In this document: piece after piece, positions 6,562 to 6,596 of the stretch | Layout: every line of letters begins with the position of its first letter | Numbering within the stretch: the first letter of the stretch is position 1 | NCBI GenBank assembly: GCA_002297815.1 | Contig: DBKH01000101.1 | Location: 3,258-9,853, forward strand | Direction of reading: 5' to 3' | DNA: 6,596 nt | Source: Bacteroidales bacterium UBA755 | GTDB taxonomy: Bacteria > Bacteroidota > Bacteroidia > Bacteroidales > UBA932 | Notes under the pieces: generated by a model | Databases searched by the model: none | Told to the model about the DNA's origin: nothing | What the model saw: the letters and a program-made list of their open reading frames with translations, nothing else | Position numbers and translations under genes: made by a program

Positions 6562-6569
6562 CAAATTTA
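6562..6569 (-). promoter_or_regulatory. Probable -7 element for the hydrolase-kinase B unit
   Basis: On the minus strand this reads TAAATTTG, a perfect TAnnTTTG, 25 bases upstream of the hydrolase ATG. The leader would be short. A clear -33 TTTG is not seen at the expected distance. The site is one arm of a symmetric dyad described separately. Confidence 0.5.
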
Positions 6570-6581
6570 CTGAATATTCGT

Positions 6582-6589
6582 TAAATTTG
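6582..6589 (+). promoter_or_regulatory. Possible -7 element of a divergent promoter leaving the window
   Basis: TAAATTTG on the plus strand matches the -7 consensus perfectly and mirrors the minus-strand element at 6562-6569. It would drive a gene beginning beyond base 6596, which cannot be seen. No convincing -33 element is present at the usual spacing. Confidence 0.33.
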
Positions 6590-6596
6590 CGGAATA

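Larger units (their letters stand above)
6562..6589. repeat. 28-base interrupted dyad in the divergent promoter region
   Basis: The arms CAAATTTA (6562-6569) and TAAATTTG (6582-6589) are exact inverted copies. Their 12-base spacer contains the perfect palindrome GAATATTC (6572-6579) at the same centre. Only the two bases on each side of the central palindrome break the symmetry. The structure may be two back-to-back promoter elements, an operator for a dimeric regulator, or both. Confidence 0.6.

Overview
The window looks like a piece of a Bacteroidota chromosome, most likely order Bacteroidales, at roughly even GC. Four signs point there: perfect TAnnTTTG -7 promoter elements in the intergenic spaces, start codons preceded by A/T-rich sequence instead of a good Shine-Dalgarno, a lipoprotein with an acidic stretch just after the lipid-accepting cysteine, and protein families typical of that group. 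There is no rRNA, tRNA, CRISPR array or complete insertion sequence. Six protein genes fill almost all of the window, and no gene-free gap reaches 300 bases.

Layout: (1) 142-1092 (+), a complete HUH/Y1 transposase of the REP-associated (RAYT) type. (2) 1249-1884 (+), deoxynucleoside kinase copy A, behind its own probable promoter. (3) 1949-3853 (+), a long-chain acyl-CoA synthetase (AMP-forming). (4) 3865-5022 (+), a GH53 endo-beta-1,4-galactanase lipoprotein starting 11 bases after the synthetase and followed by a strong intrinsic terminator at 5047-5081. (5) 5124-5747 (-), deoxynucleoside kinase copy B, about 64% identical to copy A by hand alignment. (6) 5808-6536 (-), a YcbL/glyoxalase II-like metallo-beta-lactamase-fold hydrolase. 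Genes 6 and 5 form a likely minus-strand pair that converges on genes 2-4.

The small palindromic repeats are the most interesting non-coding content. A REP-like unit with core CTTCGACAAGCTCAG occurs complete at 5092-5117 and 5777-5802, and as a half unit at 5803-5817. All copies lie at gene ends, and the half unit supplies the last two sense codons and the stop of the hydrolase gene. With a RAYT transposase in the same window, the repeats may be substrates of a RAYT-type system, but no copy directly flanks the transposase, so the link is an inference. The right edge holds a symmetric dyad, 6562-6589, whose two arms are each a perfect -7 element, suggesting a divergent promoter.

Functionally the window is mixed: purine/pyrimidine deoxynucleoside salvage (two kinases), fatty-acid activation, galactan breakdown and a housekeeping hydrolase. 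I see no convincing undescribed multi-gene system. The points most worth following up are the transposase-repeat relationship, the repeat that reshaped a protein C-terminus, and the inverted pair of kinase paralogs.
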